NCBI RefSeq assembly: GCF_000473245.1
Contig: NC_022524.1
Location: 520,501-584,500, forward strand
Direction: 5' to 3'
Source: Bacillus infantis NRRL B-14911
Lineage (GTDB): Bacteria; Bacillota; Bacilli; Bacillales; Cytobacillaceae
Length of the DNA: 64,000 nt
The position numbers were made by a program, and so were the translations under genes. Of this stretch, positions 53,740 through 62,229 are shown in pieces. Each line of letters opens with the position of its first letter. Position 1 is the first letter of the stretch. Under the pieces are notes generated by a model. That model worked only from the letters and a program-made list of their open reading frames with translations, searched no databases and was not told the DNA's origin.

Positions 53740-53863
53740 ATTGATGAGCCGGTTAATTTACCAGCTTAAAGATTTTTTCGATCAATTCGCGGAATAATCT
53801 ACCGAATTTCCTTCTTTTTTAATCAAATGAAAAGATAATCTACCAAGTCCAGCTTACAGCCTA
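53740..53863. repeat. 41-bp-period repeat, three copies
   Basis: AAT(T/C)TACC recurs at 53755, 53796 and 53837, exactly 41 bp apart, and ATCAA-type starts precede the second and third by 15 bp. Units two and three are clearly related along their length, unit one more weakly. Non-coding, between the glycosylase terminator and the small membrane gene. The period is close to twice that of the 20- and 21-bp arrays in this window. Confidence 0.6.
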
Positions 53864-53926
53864 TTTCGCCGCCCTGAAGACCTGCATCATCCAGCTCGGC
53901 GCTGGACCATATGTCGAGCTGCCCCT

Positions 53927-54079
53927 TTATTTGATTTCCTCACTAGTTTCCTCCGGCGCCGGGTCGACCGTAACAGAATCATGGGTGTGCATGGCGGCAC
54001 GCAGATAATGGATGAACATGCCGCCAACTAGCCCCAGGCAAAGGATAAAGCCGGCAGTAATGATCCATGAAAGAAGCAT
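53927..54079 (-). CDS. small single-pass membrane protein, 50 residues
   Basis: MLLSWIITAGFILCLGLVGG opens the protein: one membrane helix (about 4-26), then a short tail with MHTHDS and an acidic end (DPAPEETSEEIK). A strong ribosome site (AAGGGGGAGGA) lies just before the ATG on the minus strand, which supports it as a real gene. Too short for a confident family call. It resembles in form the YtzI-type small membrane proteins of Bacillus. Convergent with the glycosylase gene and divergent from the cyclase gene. Confidence 0.65.
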   Translation of the reverse strand: MLLSWIITAGFILCLGLVGGMFIHYLRAAMHTHDSVTVDPAPEETSEEIK

Positions 54080-54227
54080 ATGTCCTCCCCCTTTCTTATA
54101 GTTGTCCTCACTGAACTATATGCAGGGGCATGAAAGATATTGCCTATCGGCCAGAAGCTGCTTCAGAATCTGACAGGCTTCTCCTGAATACATATTTATG
54201 AAGAATAGAAATAAGGGGGCGGGCTGC

Positions 54228-56114
54228 ATGCAGCTGGTGAAAAGCGAAATTGAACGTTTAAAGCAGCAGCTTTTAAGTGAGCAGACACCGGACGGTTCCT
54301 GGAATCATCCTTTTGATACAGGGTGCATGACCGATATTTATATGATTGTCCTTTTGCGGACGCTTGAGGAAGAGGATGAGGAAGAGCTGATCAAAGAGCT
54401 GGCAAAGGGAATCCTGAGCCGGCAGGGAAAGGACGGGGCATGGCGGCTTTTCCATGACCATCATGAAGGGAGCCTTTCACTAACGATTGAGGCCTATTAC
54501 GCGCTCCTCTACTCAGGGTATTATGAGAAAAATCATCCTGCTCTGGTGAAGGCAAGAAGGGTGATTACAAAAGGAGGGGGCCTGAAGAAGGCAGGAATGT
54601 ATACGAAAATCATGCTTGCCTTGACAGGGCAGTATCCATGGCCCCTTCTTTTTCCGGTCCCGATGGAAGTGATCCTCCTGCCGAGAAGCTTTCCGCTCAA
54701 TATGTATGATATTTCGGTCTTTGGCCGCTCCAATCTGATTCCGGTCATTCTTCTGGGCAATAAAAAATTCAGCAGAAAGACGGCCTTGAGCCCGGATCTT
54801 GGCGATTTATCCGTCAGGGATGATGATGATCCATGGCCGGAGCTGAGGAGTGCAGAATGGAGGAGCTTAACTTCTTTTCTTGCCGCCGGGGTTAAGGCGC
54901 TTGTGGGCATTCCGCGTCAGATCCGGGCATGGTCGATAGAAAAAGCGAGGGAATATATGCAGTCGCATACAGAGCCGGACGGGACGCTTTATAATTATTT
55001 CAGCAGCACATTTTATATGATTTTTGCTCTGCTGGCATTGGGAGGCGGCCCGGAGGAACCCGCGATCAGAAATGCTGTTGCCGGCTTGAAGCGGATGACT
55101 GTAAAAGCCGACGGCCGTACGCATATTCAATATACAACAGCTGCTGTCTGGAATACAGCACTGATCAGCCATGCCCTTCAGGAAGCAGGCGTCCCTCCGA
55201 AAGAGAATGCCATCCAAAAAGCCAACCAGTATCTGGCGGGCCAGCAGCATCGCCGGTTTGGGGACTGGATTGTCCATAATACAAAGGCAGAGCCGGGCGG
55301 CTGGGGATTTTCGCGTTTCAATACAATCAATCCTGATGTGGATGACACAACCGCCGCCCTGAGAAGCCTTTACCAGCCTGCCCGGGAAAAGCCGCATTAT
55401 GATGATATATGGAAAAAGGGTCTTCTTTGGACACTGTCTATGCAGAACAGGGACGGGGGCTGGCCTGCGTTTGAAAGGAATGTCGATAAGAAGCTGCTGC
55501 ATCTCCTTCCCATCCAGGGAGCAGAGTTTATCCTGACCGATCCCTCAACTGCCGACCTGACGGGGAGGACTCTTGAATTCCTTGGCAAGGCCGGCTATGC
55601 GGATGCTTCTCTTCCGCCTATCAAAAAAGCGGTCAAGTGGCTCAAAAAGCATCAGGAACCGAATGGATCCTGGTATGGCCGCTGGGGAATCTGCTATATA
55701 TACGGAACCTGGGCGGCAGTAACCGGAATGGCGGCTGTTGGTGTCACATTAGAGGATAAAAGCATGAAAAAAGGGATCGACTGGCTTTTGTCCATCCAGA
55801 ATGAAGATGGCGGCTGGGGAGAATCCTGCCGGAGCGATATGGAGAAAAAGTATATCCCGCTGAAGGAAAGCACCCTCACCCAGACCGCATGGGCCGTTGA
55901 TGCCCTTGCTGCTGCCGGAATGGCGGATAGCACGCCATCAAGGAAAGGGGCTGCCTTCCTGGTGAGGGAAGGCAAGCGCAAGGATTGGACTGCCGATTAT
56001 CCAATGGGTCAGGGGATGGCCAATTTCTTTTATATTCATTACCACAGCTACCGCTGTATATGGCCGCTCCTGGCCTTGAGCCATTATATAGAAAAAAGTG
56101 AAGCCCCGGACTGA
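54228..56114 (+). CDS. sqhC: squalene-hopene / sporulenol-type terpenoid cyclase
   Basis: 628 residues, full length for the family. The protonating DXDD motif is NPDVDDTTA (about residue 377). Several QW repeats are visible (QTPDGSWNHPF, QNRDGGWPAFER, QEPNGSWYGRWGICYIYGTWA, QNEDGGWGESC). B. subtilis SqhC cyclises tetraprenyl-beta-curcumene to sporulenol in spores, and this is probably the equivalent, with hopene formation as the alternative. Membrane-associated monotopic enzyme. The ATG at 54228 has AAGGGGG 8 nt upstream and is preferred over the ATG at 54198. Confidence 0.9.
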   Translation: MQLVKSEIERLKQQLLSEQTPDGSWNHPFDTGCMTDIYMIVLLRTLEEEDEEELIKELAKGILSRQGKDGAWRLFHDHHEGSLSLTIEAYYALLYSGYYEKNHPALVKARRVITKGGGLKKAGMYTKIMLALTGQYPWPLLFPVPMEVILLPRSFPLNMYDISVFGRSNLIPVILLGNKKFSRKTALSPDLGDLSVRDDDDPWPELRSAEWRSLTSFLAAGVKALVGIPRQIRAWSIEKAREYMQSHTEPDGTLYNYFSSTFYMIFALLALGGGPEEPAIRNAVAGLKRMTVKADGRTHIQYTTAAVWNTALISHALQEAGVPPKENAIQKANQYLAGQQHRRFGDWIVHNTKAEPGGWGFSRFNTINPDVDDTTAALRSLYQPAREKPHYDDIWKKGLLWTLSMQNRDGGWPAFERNVDKKLLHLLPIQGAEFILTDPSTADLTGRTLEFLGKAGYADASLPPIKKAVKWLKKHQEPNGSWYGRWGICYIYGTWAAVTGMAAVGVTLEDKSMKKGIDWLLSIQNEDGGWGESCRSDMEKKYIPLKESTLTQTAWAVDALAAAGMADSTPSRKGAAFLVREGKRKDWTADYPMGQGMANFFYIHYHSYRCIWPLLALSHYIEKSEAPD

Positions 56115-56131
56115 AATCCGGGGCTTTATCT
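56101..56131. terminator. terminator between cyclase and M50-like gene
   Basis: Perfect 10-bp stem AAGCCCCGGA/TCCGGGGCTT around CTGAAA, the loop containing the cyclase stop. T-rich on the plus side. The convergent minus-strand gene ends inside it. Confidence 0.82.
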
Positions 56132-56630
56132 ATTCAACCTTCCATTGGCAATCATCAGTAGAATCAACCTTCTTGTCTCTGATAATCCGGTAAAAGGCTT
56201 TGCCGTCACTTGGATTGCCGTCAGGGAAATCCATCGGGAATAGAGCGAAGAACACAAAATAAAAAGAGAAATAGATAAATTGGTACCAAAGCAAAGATGC
56301 TTCAAGTACGCCTGAGCCGATCAGGTAGTTGATAAGAAAGATACTGATCATGTTGAAGAGTGTGCCGCCAAGATATATAAAAGAGAGGCTGATTTTATTT
56401 TCGTACTTCAGGCTTTGGAACTCACAGCCGCTATACCAGAAGTAGAACCGCTTTATCTCAAAGTATTTAAAAGAAAATAAACTTTTACCGCAGCCGATAA
56501 TGACTTTAAGGCCCTTCCCTCCAAAGATTCCGGCGAAAAAAACATGTCCGGCCACATGGATGAGTGTCACGATAGGAAGAACAATAAAAAATGCCTGCAT
56601 AAACTTTACAAAATCATCGAAGCCAAACAC
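56130..56630 (-). CDS. M50-like membrane protein lacking the catalytic Glu
   Basis: 166 residues, four membrane segments. The first contains TLIHVAGHVFFAGIFGGKG, which matches the HExxH helix of site-2-type (M50) proteases in position and context but reads HVAGH, with Val for the catalytic Glu. Near the end, FFALFPMDFPDGNPSDGKAFY looks like a version of the second metal-ligand motif (N-P-x-x-D-G). Both His and the Asp persist, so metal binding is possible but proteolysis is unlikely. The GTG start has AGGAGG 8 nt upstream. Function unknown. The relation to M50 is inferred from motifs only. Confidence 0.6.
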   Translation of the reverse strand: MFGFDDFVKFMQAFFIVLPIVTLIHVAGHVFFAGIFGGKGLKVIIGCGKSLFSFKYFEIKRFYFWYSGCEFQSLKYENKISLSFIYLGGTLFNMISIFLINYLIGSGVLEASLLWYQFIYFSFYFVFFALFPMDFPDGNPSDGKAFYRIIRDKKVDSTDDCQWKVE

Positions 56631-56841
56631 ATTGGTGTCCTCCTGATTGTCTCAATTGTAATTCCTCCTTTATCTACCCTTCCTGCCAGCACAATAACAG
56701 GTTTTCCCCTTCCAATATTTACGCCTTCCGCAAAGTCTGACCAGCTCCTAAGCCCCAGGTCCTATATGAAAATAAAGCTCAGGCTCGTTATAGGATTTTG
56801 GCTGGAAAGGTAAGATGGAAACATGAAAGGAGGAAACGTAC

Positions 56842-57186
56842 ATGAAAAAATTTGGCTTACTTTTAGCAGGGGGAATCGCAGGGCTGGTGCTTCTATCCAA
56901 TTTGGGGCCGATGATCGGCCTGGCCATCTCATTGCTGATTCTATACTTCGTATTCAAGCAGTTCCTGAAGGCTGATTCAACAGGGGCAAAAATCGGCTGG
57001 GGCATTGTCGGGGTGTTCGCCCTCACGGCAGCTGCCTCCAATATTCCGGCCATCCTCGGAATTGCCGCTGCTTACATCCTTTATGTGATCTATAAAAAGT
57101 GGAATGACAAGAAAACATTTGTCAAAGAAGACCAGGACCCATTCACTAACTTTGAAAAAGAATGGTCAAAAATCAATCAATATTAA
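56842..57186 (+). CDS. liaI: LiaI-like membrane protein
   Basis: 114 residues with three or four hydrophobic segments (about 5-20, 23-40, 50-80) and a charged cytosolic tail ending DPFTNFEKEWSKINQY. Position directly before the PspA/LiaH gene, size and topology match LiaI, the membrane anchor for LiaH in B. subtilis, though sequence identity to LiaI itself is not evident. AAAGGAGG lies 8 nt before the ATG. Probably the first gene of the lia operon and strongly induced by lipid-II-targeting antibiotics, as known for B. subtilis. Confidence 0.7.
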   Translation: MKKFGLLLAGGIAGLVLLSNLGPMIGLAISLLILYFVFKQFLKADSTGAKIGWGIVGVFALTAAASNIPAILGIAAAYILYVIYKKWNDKKTFVKEDQDPFTNFEKEWSKINQY

Positions 57187-57210
57187 TCTGAAAACGAAAG
57201 GGAGATTATT

Positions 57211-57858
57211 ATGGCAAACTTATTTACCAGACTGAAAAATACCATCATGGCAGATCTGCACGAGGCAATGGACCAGAAAGAGCAGAAGAATCCGGTATCA
57301 CTTCTTAACCAGTACCTGCGCCAATGCGAGCAGGAAACAGAGAAAGTCCGCAAGCTCCTTGAGCGCCAGTATTCTCTGAAAGAGGAATTTGCAAAAGAAT
57401 ATAAGGGAGCGGCTGAATTGGCTGAAAAGCGCAAGCGCCAGGCAGAAGTTGCTTCAGAGGCAGGGGAGACAGAATTATCCCAATTTGCAGTCCAGGAACA
57501 GCTTCAATATGAAGAGCGGGCTGTAAGGCTGAAGCAGGCTCTCGAGCAGGCTTCCCAGCAGCTGGTTGAGCTGGAAAGAAAATATGAAGAGATGAAGCAT
57601 AAGCTGAAGGATATGCATATCCGCCGCCTTGAGCTCATGGGAAGGGAAAATGTGACCAGGGCCAACCGCAAGATGGACCAGGTGATTGACAGCAGCTCCC
57701 AATCAGGCAAAGCTGAATCCAGGTTTGAAAATATCGAGTCATATCTTGACCGGCTTGAGCAGAAGGTGAACGATGCCTACTATCAGAGCACAATCGATTC
57801 AAAAATCGCCCAGCTTGAAAAAGATATGAAAAAGAAAGAAACTCATTCTATTTCATAA
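57211..57858 (+). CDS. liaH: phage-shock protein A homologue LiaH
   Basis: 215 residues, almost entirely coiled coil, of the PspA/IM30 family (NLFTRLKNTIMADLHEAMD at the start, then long heptad-rich helices with VRKLLERQYSLKEEFAKEY). It forms large rings or rods at the membrane and protects it under envelope stress. 24 bp after the liaI-like gene, so co-transcribed. The terminator at 57879 separates the highly expressed liaI-liaH part from the regulatory genes. Confidence 0.9.
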   Translation: MANLFTRLKNTIMADLHEAMDQKEQKNPVSLLNQYLRQCEQETEKVRKLLERQYSLKEEFAKEYKGAAELAEKRKRQAEVASEAGETELSQFAVQEQLQYEERAVRLKQALEQASQQLVELERKYEEMKHKLKDMHIRRLELMGRENVTRANRKMDQVIDSSSQSGKAESRFENIESYLDRLEQKVNDAYYQSTIDSKIAQLEKDMKKKETHSIS

Positions 57859-57878
57859 AACAAACTGGTATTCTAAAG

Positions 57879-57904
57879 AGGCGTAGAGTTCCTGCGCCTT
57901 TTTT
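57879..57904 (+). terminator. internal terminator between liaH and liaF
   Basis: 8-bp stem AGGCGTAG/CTGCGCCT with one wobble, loop AGTTC, six T. It would give high liaIH and low liaFSR transcript levels, as in B. subtilis. Confidence 0.8.
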
Positions 57905-57982
57905 CGCCATTATGCTGAAACAGCTTACAATAGAGAACCGCGTACATCATGCGCCAGTCATCATGAAGGGAGGAAATGATCA

Positions 57983-58723
57983 ATGCTTAAAAAAATCAAA
58001 AGCGAATATATCAGCTGGATTCTATTGCTTGGTGCCCTTGTCCTTTTTCTGGAGGTATCTTTTTTTAATCACGGGCTGATTTTCTCCCTTCTGGTTTCGA
58101 TTGGAATGGTGTATTTCGGAAGGAAACGCCTTCCCCACAGCTCCGGAAAAATCCTCTTCTGGGCAGGACTTGCCTTCTTTGTCATCAGTGTCTTCAATAT
58201 GATGACCTTCAAATTTTTCCTGCTGGCCATCCTGATCCATTTTGTCATCCAATATGCGCAGTCCAAGCGGGACGCCGACCGCATCAGGCCGGTCATCAAG
58301 GAAGCAGATCCTTTTGATTCAAAGCCGAGTGAAGAGATCATCAAAGGGCGCCCGCTTTTTGAAAACATTCTATTCGGGCGGCAGAAAACGCCTGAGCATG
58401 TATATGAATGGAGCGACATCAATATCCAGGCCGGCATCGGCGATACGATCATCGATTTGAGCTATACGGTGCTCCCAAAAGGGGAGACGGTCATATTCAT
58501 CCGCAATTTTATCGGTAATATACAGATCCTTGTTCCGTATGATCTCGAAGTGAATGTGTATCATTCTGTGATTGCCGGATCTGCCGGTATTTTTGATAAA
58601 CGAGAGCCGCAGATGTTCAATCAGACACTGCAGTTCAAAACACCAGGCTATGAAGAAGCAGAGCAGAAGATTAAGATCTTTACTTCGCTCCTTGTTGGGG
58701 ATATCGAGGTGAAGCGTGTATGA
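57983..58723 (+). CDS. liaF: LiaF, inhibitor of the LiaRS system
   Basis: 246 residues. Three or four membrane segments in the N-terminal 85 residues are followed by the cytosolic DUF2154/LiaF-like C domain, containing IQAGIGDTIIDLSYTVLPKGETVIFIRNFIGNIQILVPYDLEVNVYHSV. LiaF keeps the LiaS kinase silent until cell-envelope damage. GGGAGG lies 9 nt before the ATG. It ends by overlapping liaS by four bases. Confidence 0.93.
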   Translation: MLKKIKSEYISWILLLGALVLFLEVSFFNHGLIFSLLVSIGMVYFGRKRLPHSSGKILFWAGLAFFVISVFNMMTFKFFLLAILIHFVIQYAQSKRDADRIRPVIKEADPFDSKPSEEIIKGRPLFENILFGRQKTPEHVYEWSDINIQAGIGDTIIDLSYTVLPKGETVIFIRNFIGNIQILVPYDLEVNVYHSVIAGSAGIFDKREPQMFNQTLQFKTPGYEEAEQKIKIFTSLLVGDIEVKRV

Positions 58724-59763
58724 AGACAATCCAGCGGCAGATTGCGTTAGGACTGTCGGTTGCTCTCCTTGTGTCCATCTTTCTTGGCGTTTCCTATTTT
58801 ACCGTCTTTCCGCTGGCCGATTGGAGCGGGCTTTGGGAACGGGAGATCATGGATATTCCCTTTCTCCTGTTTGCAGCAAGCATCTGTGCGGCAATCGGCA
58901 TTCTCTCTGGGCTTGTATCCGGCATCTACAGGAAAAAACAGCTCCAGACGGTTGACGACTGGCTTTACCAGCTGGAGGAAGGCAGGGCCATCAGCCTTCA
59001 TGATGATAACACCCCTTCAGAGCTCCAGCCCCTATGGATGAGGGTAGGCAAAATCCAGCGGCAGATTTCGGAGCAAGCAAAGATTTCGCAGAAGCTTGCA
59101 ACAGAAAAGGCAGAGGATCTGGAAAGCCGGATCCAGGAAATCATTTCCCAGGAGCGCAACCGGCTGGCGCGCGAGCTTCATGACTCTGTGAGCCAGCAGC
59201 TGTTCGCGGCCTCCATGCTGATGTCTGCCATCAATGAAACACGGAGCCAGGAAGACAGGGAAACCAAGCAGCTGAAAATGGTCGAAGCGATGATCCATCA
59301 ATCACAGCTTGAGATGCGCGCCCTGCTCCTCCACTTGCGTCCGGCCGCCCTGAAGGGAAAAACACTGCAGGAGGGCATAGAAGAGCTGCTGCTTGAGCTC
59401 TCCCAGAAAGTCACCATGAAAATCCAGTGGAAGGTTGAAGAGTTTTTGATGGATAAAGGAGTCGAGGACCATCTGTTCCGGATCCTCCAGGAATCTGTCT
59501 CCAATACGCTGCGCCATGCCAAGTCGACCCAGCTTGAAGTGCTGCTGATCCAGAGGGACGGGCTGATCATCATGCGGATTGCCGATGATGGGATCGGATT
59601 TGACGTCGAGGAAACGAAGGCAGGCTCTTATGGGATGCAGAATATGTATGAACGGGCTGTGGAGATCGGCGGCTCCCTGAAAATCATCAGCCTCAAAAAT
59701 AAAGGAACGCGCCTCGAAGTGAAGGTGCCTATGATGAAGAGTGAGGGTGAAGAGAATGATTAA
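58720..59763 (+). CDS. liaS: sensor histidine kinase LiaS
   Basis: 347 residues. Two membrane segments (about 10-30 and 46-68) with a very short external loop mark it as an intramembrane-sensing kinase. A HAMP-like linker leads to HisKA_3 with the phospho-accepting His in [14 protein letters not shown] (about 154) and an HATPase_c domain ([28 protein letters not shown]). It phosphorylates LiaR. Overlaps liaF by four and liaR by eight bases, so the three are coupled. Confidence 0.94.
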   Translation: MKTIQRQIALGLSVALLVSIFLGVSYFTVFPLADWSGLWEREIMDIPFLLFAASICAAIGILSGLVSGIYRKKQLQTVDDWLYQLEEGRAISLHDDNTPSELQPLWMRVGKIQRQISEQAKISQKLATEKAEDLESRIQEIISQERNRLARELHDSVSQQLFAASMLMSAINETRSQEDRETKQLKMVEAMIHQSQLEMRALLLHLRPAALKGKTLQEGIEELLLELSQKVTMKIQWKVEEFLMDKGVEDHLFRILQESVSNTLRHAKSTQLEVLLIQRDGLIIMRIADDGIGFDVEETKAGSYGMQNMYERAVEIGGSLKIISLKNKGTRLEVKVPMMKSEGEEND

Positions 59764-60388
59764 AGTATTATTTGTTGATGACCATGAAATGGTTAGGATC
59801 GGTGTATCTTCCTATCTTTCCGCCCAGCCGGATATCGAGGTGATCGGGGAAGCTGACAACGGCCGGACAGCGATTGATCTGGCCCTTGAGCTCCGGCCGG
59901 ATATTATCCTGATGGACCTGGTTATGAAGGAAATGGACGGAATCGAGGCAACACGTGGAATCATTGAAGCGTGGCCGGAAGCGAAGGTGATTATCGTCAC
60001 AAGCTTCCTGGATGATGAAAAGGTCTATCCTGCACTTGAAGCAGGTGCTTCCAGCTATATGCTGAAAACGTCCAAGGCAAGCGAGATTGCCGATGCAGTC
60101 CGTGCGACCTTCCATGGCCAATCGGTGCTTGAGCCTGAGGTCACAGGAAAAATGATGGTGAAGATGCGGCAGAAGCAGACTGTGCTTCCCCATGAAGAGC
60201 TCACGAGCAGGGAAATGGAAATCCTGCTGCTGATGACAGAAGGGAAGACGAACCAGGAAATTGCGGATGAGCTTTTTATTGCCTTAAAGACAGTGAAGAC
60301 GCATGTCAGCAATATCCTCAGCAAGCTTCAGGTCCAGGACCGGACACAGGCTGTGATTTATGCGTTTAAGCATTCGCTGGCGAACTAA
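59756..60388 (+). CDS. liaR: response regulator LiaR (NarL/LuxR type)
   Basis: 210 residues. Receiver domain with Asp54 in [13 protein letters not shown] and the conserved Lys in YMLKTSKA. LuxR-type helix-turn-helix at the C terminus: [45 protein letters not shown]. It activates the lia promoter and, in some species, other envelope genes. The ATG at 59756 is preferred because GAGGGTGA lies 6-7 nt upstream. The in-frame GTG at 59741 lies before it. Confidence 0.94.
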   Translation: MIKVLFVDDHEMVRIGVSSYLSAQPDIEVIGEADNGRTAIDLALELRPDIILMDLVMKEMDGIEATRGIIEAWPEAKVIIVTSFLDDEKVYPALEAGASSYMLKTSKASEIADAVRATFHGQSVLEPEVTGKMMVKMRQKQTVLPHEELTSREMEILLLMTEGKTNQEIADELFIALKTVKTHVSNILSKLQVQDRTQAVIYAFKHSLAN

Positions 60389-60414
60389 CCGGGGATTCTG
60401 TTTTTTAAAAAGCT

Positions 60415-60468
60415 GAAGACTGTAGATAAACTTGAACAAATCATCGAGTTTATTTACAGTCTTCTTTT
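60415..60468 (+). terminator. terminator after lia operon
   Basis: Long stem, 18 bp with one wobble (GAAGACTGTAGATAAACT and its partner ending in TACAGTCTTC), 14-nt loop, TTTT. Confidence 0.82.
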
Positions 60469-60474
60469 GCTTAT

Positions 60475-60678
60475 AAATGGGGCTGTTGATTTCCGTTCCA
60501 GGCACTTCGCTTTCCGCGGGGCGGCGCTGAGCCTCCTCACGCTTGCGCGCTGCGGGGTCTCAGCCCTGCCGCTACTTCCCGCAGGACGTTGAATCCTCTT
60601 CTTCGCAATTGCACCGCACGAGAAAAATGCGCATGCATTTTATGAGGAGTCTTCGTGCCTTCCACTGCAATCAACAGG
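60475..60678. repeat. palindromic interspersed repeat, copy 1 (with 62-bp extra block)
   Basis: Begins AATGGGGCTGTTGATTTCCG, contains CGCTTTCCGCGGGGCG, GCTGAGCCTCCTC and GCGGGGTCTCAGCCCTGCCG, and ends GCCTTCCACTGCAATCAACAG. The ends are inverted repeats (GTTGATT / AATCAAC, GGCAC / GTGCC). Versus copy 2 it has about 62 extra bases (about 60587-60648). I know similar repeats from many Bacillaceae chromosomes. Confidence 0.85.
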
Positions 60679-60729
60679 TCTTCGAAATTTTGTAACAATC
60701 CTTCAATCCATATGAATGAGATGTCTCCT

Positions 60730-60871
60730 AAATGGGGCTGTTGATTTCCGCTGCAGGCACTTCGCTTTCCGCGGGGCGACGCTGAGCCTCCTCACGCTTG
60801 CGCGCTGCGGGGTCTCAGCCCTGCCGCTACTTCCCGCAGGAGTCTTCGTGCCTTCCACTGCAATCAACAGG
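60730..60871. repeat. palindromic interspersed repeat, copy 2
   Basis: 142 bp, nearly identical to copy 1 without the extra block and in the same orientation, 51 bp after it. Internal stems GCTGAG/CTCAGC and CCGCGGGG/CCCGC show it would fold extensively as RNA. No reading frame. Together the two copies fill the gap between the lia operon and the TspO-like gene. Confidence 0.85.
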
Positions 60872-60927
60872 GCTCTATAATTTTATGGGAATTCTTAACT
60901 CCCTTGTACACTAGTCTCCCTATAGCC

Positions 60928-60961
60928 GAAAAACTCCTGCCCACCACCGGGCAGGAGTTTT
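60928..60961 (-). terminator. terminator of the TspO-like gene
   Basis: AAAACTCCTGCCC/GGGCAGGAGTTTT stem around CACCACC, right after the stop on the minus strand, which reads into TTTTTCGG. Confidence 0.85.
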
Positions 60962-60963
60962 CA

Positions 60964-61683
60964 TCAATCCCTCTTAAAAGGAATGACTGCAAAAACCAAT
61001 ATAACCGCTGCCAATCCCAGCGCTGTGTAAGATACTGCAGCATGTTCATCCCAGTTCCTGACGGCGATGCCGATGAAGGCCCAGACAAAGACGAGCGGGT
61101 ATACGGGGTCGCTGTTTTTGATCCGGAATATGATGGCTAGGGCTGAAGCGACGCAGAGCATGATGATTGTCCAGGCGGCATCCGGCAGGCCGAAACCGTC
61201 CCAGCCGATATACTCGAGATAATAGCTGATATTTGCAATGACTGCGACGCTGACCCAGCCGAGATAAACGGAGAAGGGCAGCCTGTCGAAGAAGGATGGG
61301 CTGGCAGCCTGCAGACGGACATAAAGAAAGATCAAAGTTAGCAGAAGTCCGATCAGCAGCAGGACTGATACAAGGAAGAATTCATAATGCCAGGCAAAAA
61401 TCCACGCGCTGTTCAGCAGGCAGCTGAGGATAAAGAACAAGCTGGTATTCTCATAAAGCGGAAGGTTCCGCCGGTCCTTTGGAAATTCCCTCAGTACCCA
61501 GATCCCCAGCAGTATATAAATAAGTCCCCATATTGAAAATACATAGCCGGCAGGGGTGAACAGCACATCGAGCCGATCCGAGATTTCCCCGGTGGTCTGC
61601 CCATTCAAAGGAAGCGCATTTGCCAGTATATTAACGCCCACAACAAGTAAAAAGAAAATAACATGCAGGATGGCACGAAGCAT
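60964..61683 (-). CDS. TspO/MBR-related tryptophan-rich membrane protein
   Basis: 239 residues with seven or so membrane segments. Residues FTPAGYVFSIWGLIYILLGIWVL (about 43-65) and LNSAWIFAWHYEFF match the TspO/MBR-like pattern, and Trp residues recur (WGL, WIFAW, LGWVSV, WDGF, WTII, WAF, NWDEH). Longer than canonical TspO (about 160). Such proteins are annotated as tryptophan-rich sensory proteins and may bind porphyrins or lipids. Role unknown. The ATG at 61683 is preferred over the TTG at 61686 as AGGAGA lies 7 nt upstream. Confidence 0.75.
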   Translation of the reverse strand: MLRAILHVIFFLLVVGVNILANALPLNGQTTGEISDRLDVLFTPAGYVFSIWGLIYILLGIWVLREFPKDRRNLPLYENTSLFFILSCLLNSAWIFAWHYEFFLVSVLLLIGLLLTLIFLYVRLQAASPSFFDRLPFSVYLGWVSVAVIANISYYLEYIGWDGFGLPDAAWTIIMLCVASALAIIFRIKNSDPVYPLVFVWAFIGIAVRNWDEHAAVSYTALGLAAVILVFAVIPFKRD

Positions 61684-61889
61684 CAATATTTCTCCTCTCT
61701 CTATAAATTGAGCATGGTGGCAGGCACCAGCTGCCTATTTACCTTATTCCTCACAGAGGGAGAAGATAACCACTGGGGAGAGCGCTGATCTATGCAAAAG
61801 AATGAAAAAGCCCTCAATATCATGCTCCAGCCGGGTGTGGCCGGTCAGCTACTGCTGCACAAGGGAATGTATACCCCTAATAATCAGGC

Positions 61890-61918
61890 TTGCAAAATGA
61901 TTCTGACAACGGTAAAAT
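61890..61918 (+). promoter_or_regulatory. sigma-A promoter of the ABC-F leader
   Basis: TTGCAA, exactly 17 nt, TAAAAT. It lies 35 bp before the leader-peptide ATG at 61953. The region 61684-61889 shows no gene I would support. Confidence 0.75.
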
Positions 61919-61952
61919 ATAGCTAACTATATCAAAGGGAGGTGGAGAAGAG

Positions 61953-62087
61953 ATGAATAACGCTGTTTTGCTGCGCGGAGACTGGATGTCATACCTGTCG
62001 ATCTGCCGTGCAATTTTTCATGAAGCTGCTGTTAACGGGACAAGTCTGTCCATTTTCAGCAGCTTCATATGGAAAACAAAACGGTGA
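61953..62087 (+). CDS. leader peptide of the ABC-F gene
   Basis: 44 residues (MNNAVLLRGDWMSYLSICRA, then a part ending FSSFIWKTKR). AAAGGGAGGTGGAG precedes the ATG, stronger than for many real genes. Inside the coding sequence a perfect 12-bp stem forms between 62020-62031 (ATGAAGCTGCTG) and 62057-62068, with an inner GGGACA/TGTCC stem. Two terminators follow before the ABC-F gene. This is the layout of ribosome-mediated attenuation: a drug-stalled ribosome in the leader would disturb the hairpins and allow read-through. The peptide itself matches nothing I know. Confidence 0.7.
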   Translation: MNNAVLLRGDWMSYLSICRAIFHEAAVNGTSLSIFSSFIWKTKR

Positions 62088-62121
62088 GAAACATCTCTGA
62101 TCCGCTTATTTATGAACGGGC

Positions 62122-62157
62122 AAAAGGGGAGCTTCTTATGGATGCTCCCCTTTTTTT
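62122..62157 (+). terminator. leader terminator 1
   Basis: AAAAGGGGAGC/GCTCCCCTTTT stem, 11-nt loop, seven T. It lies 35 bp after the leader stop and well before the ABC-F gene. Confidence 0.9.
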
Positions 62158-62199
62158 GGCTTTGTCCTGCTATCAGGACGGGTCTGTCATAAAAGCAGG

Positions 62200-62229
62200 G
62201 CCATGGGTGAATTTTTCCCATGGCTTTTT
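62200..62229 (+). terminator. leader terminator 2
   Basis: GCCATGGG/CCCATGGC stem, loop TGAATTTTT, five T. Between the two terminators is another small hairpin, GTCCTG-CTAT-CAGGAC (62164-62179). Confidence 0.82.

Noticed and set aside
61792-61926. A 44-codon frame before the ABC-F leader.
   Set aside because: The ribosome site is weak and badly spaced, and the well-formed promoter TTGCAA-N17-TAAAAT lies inside the frame.
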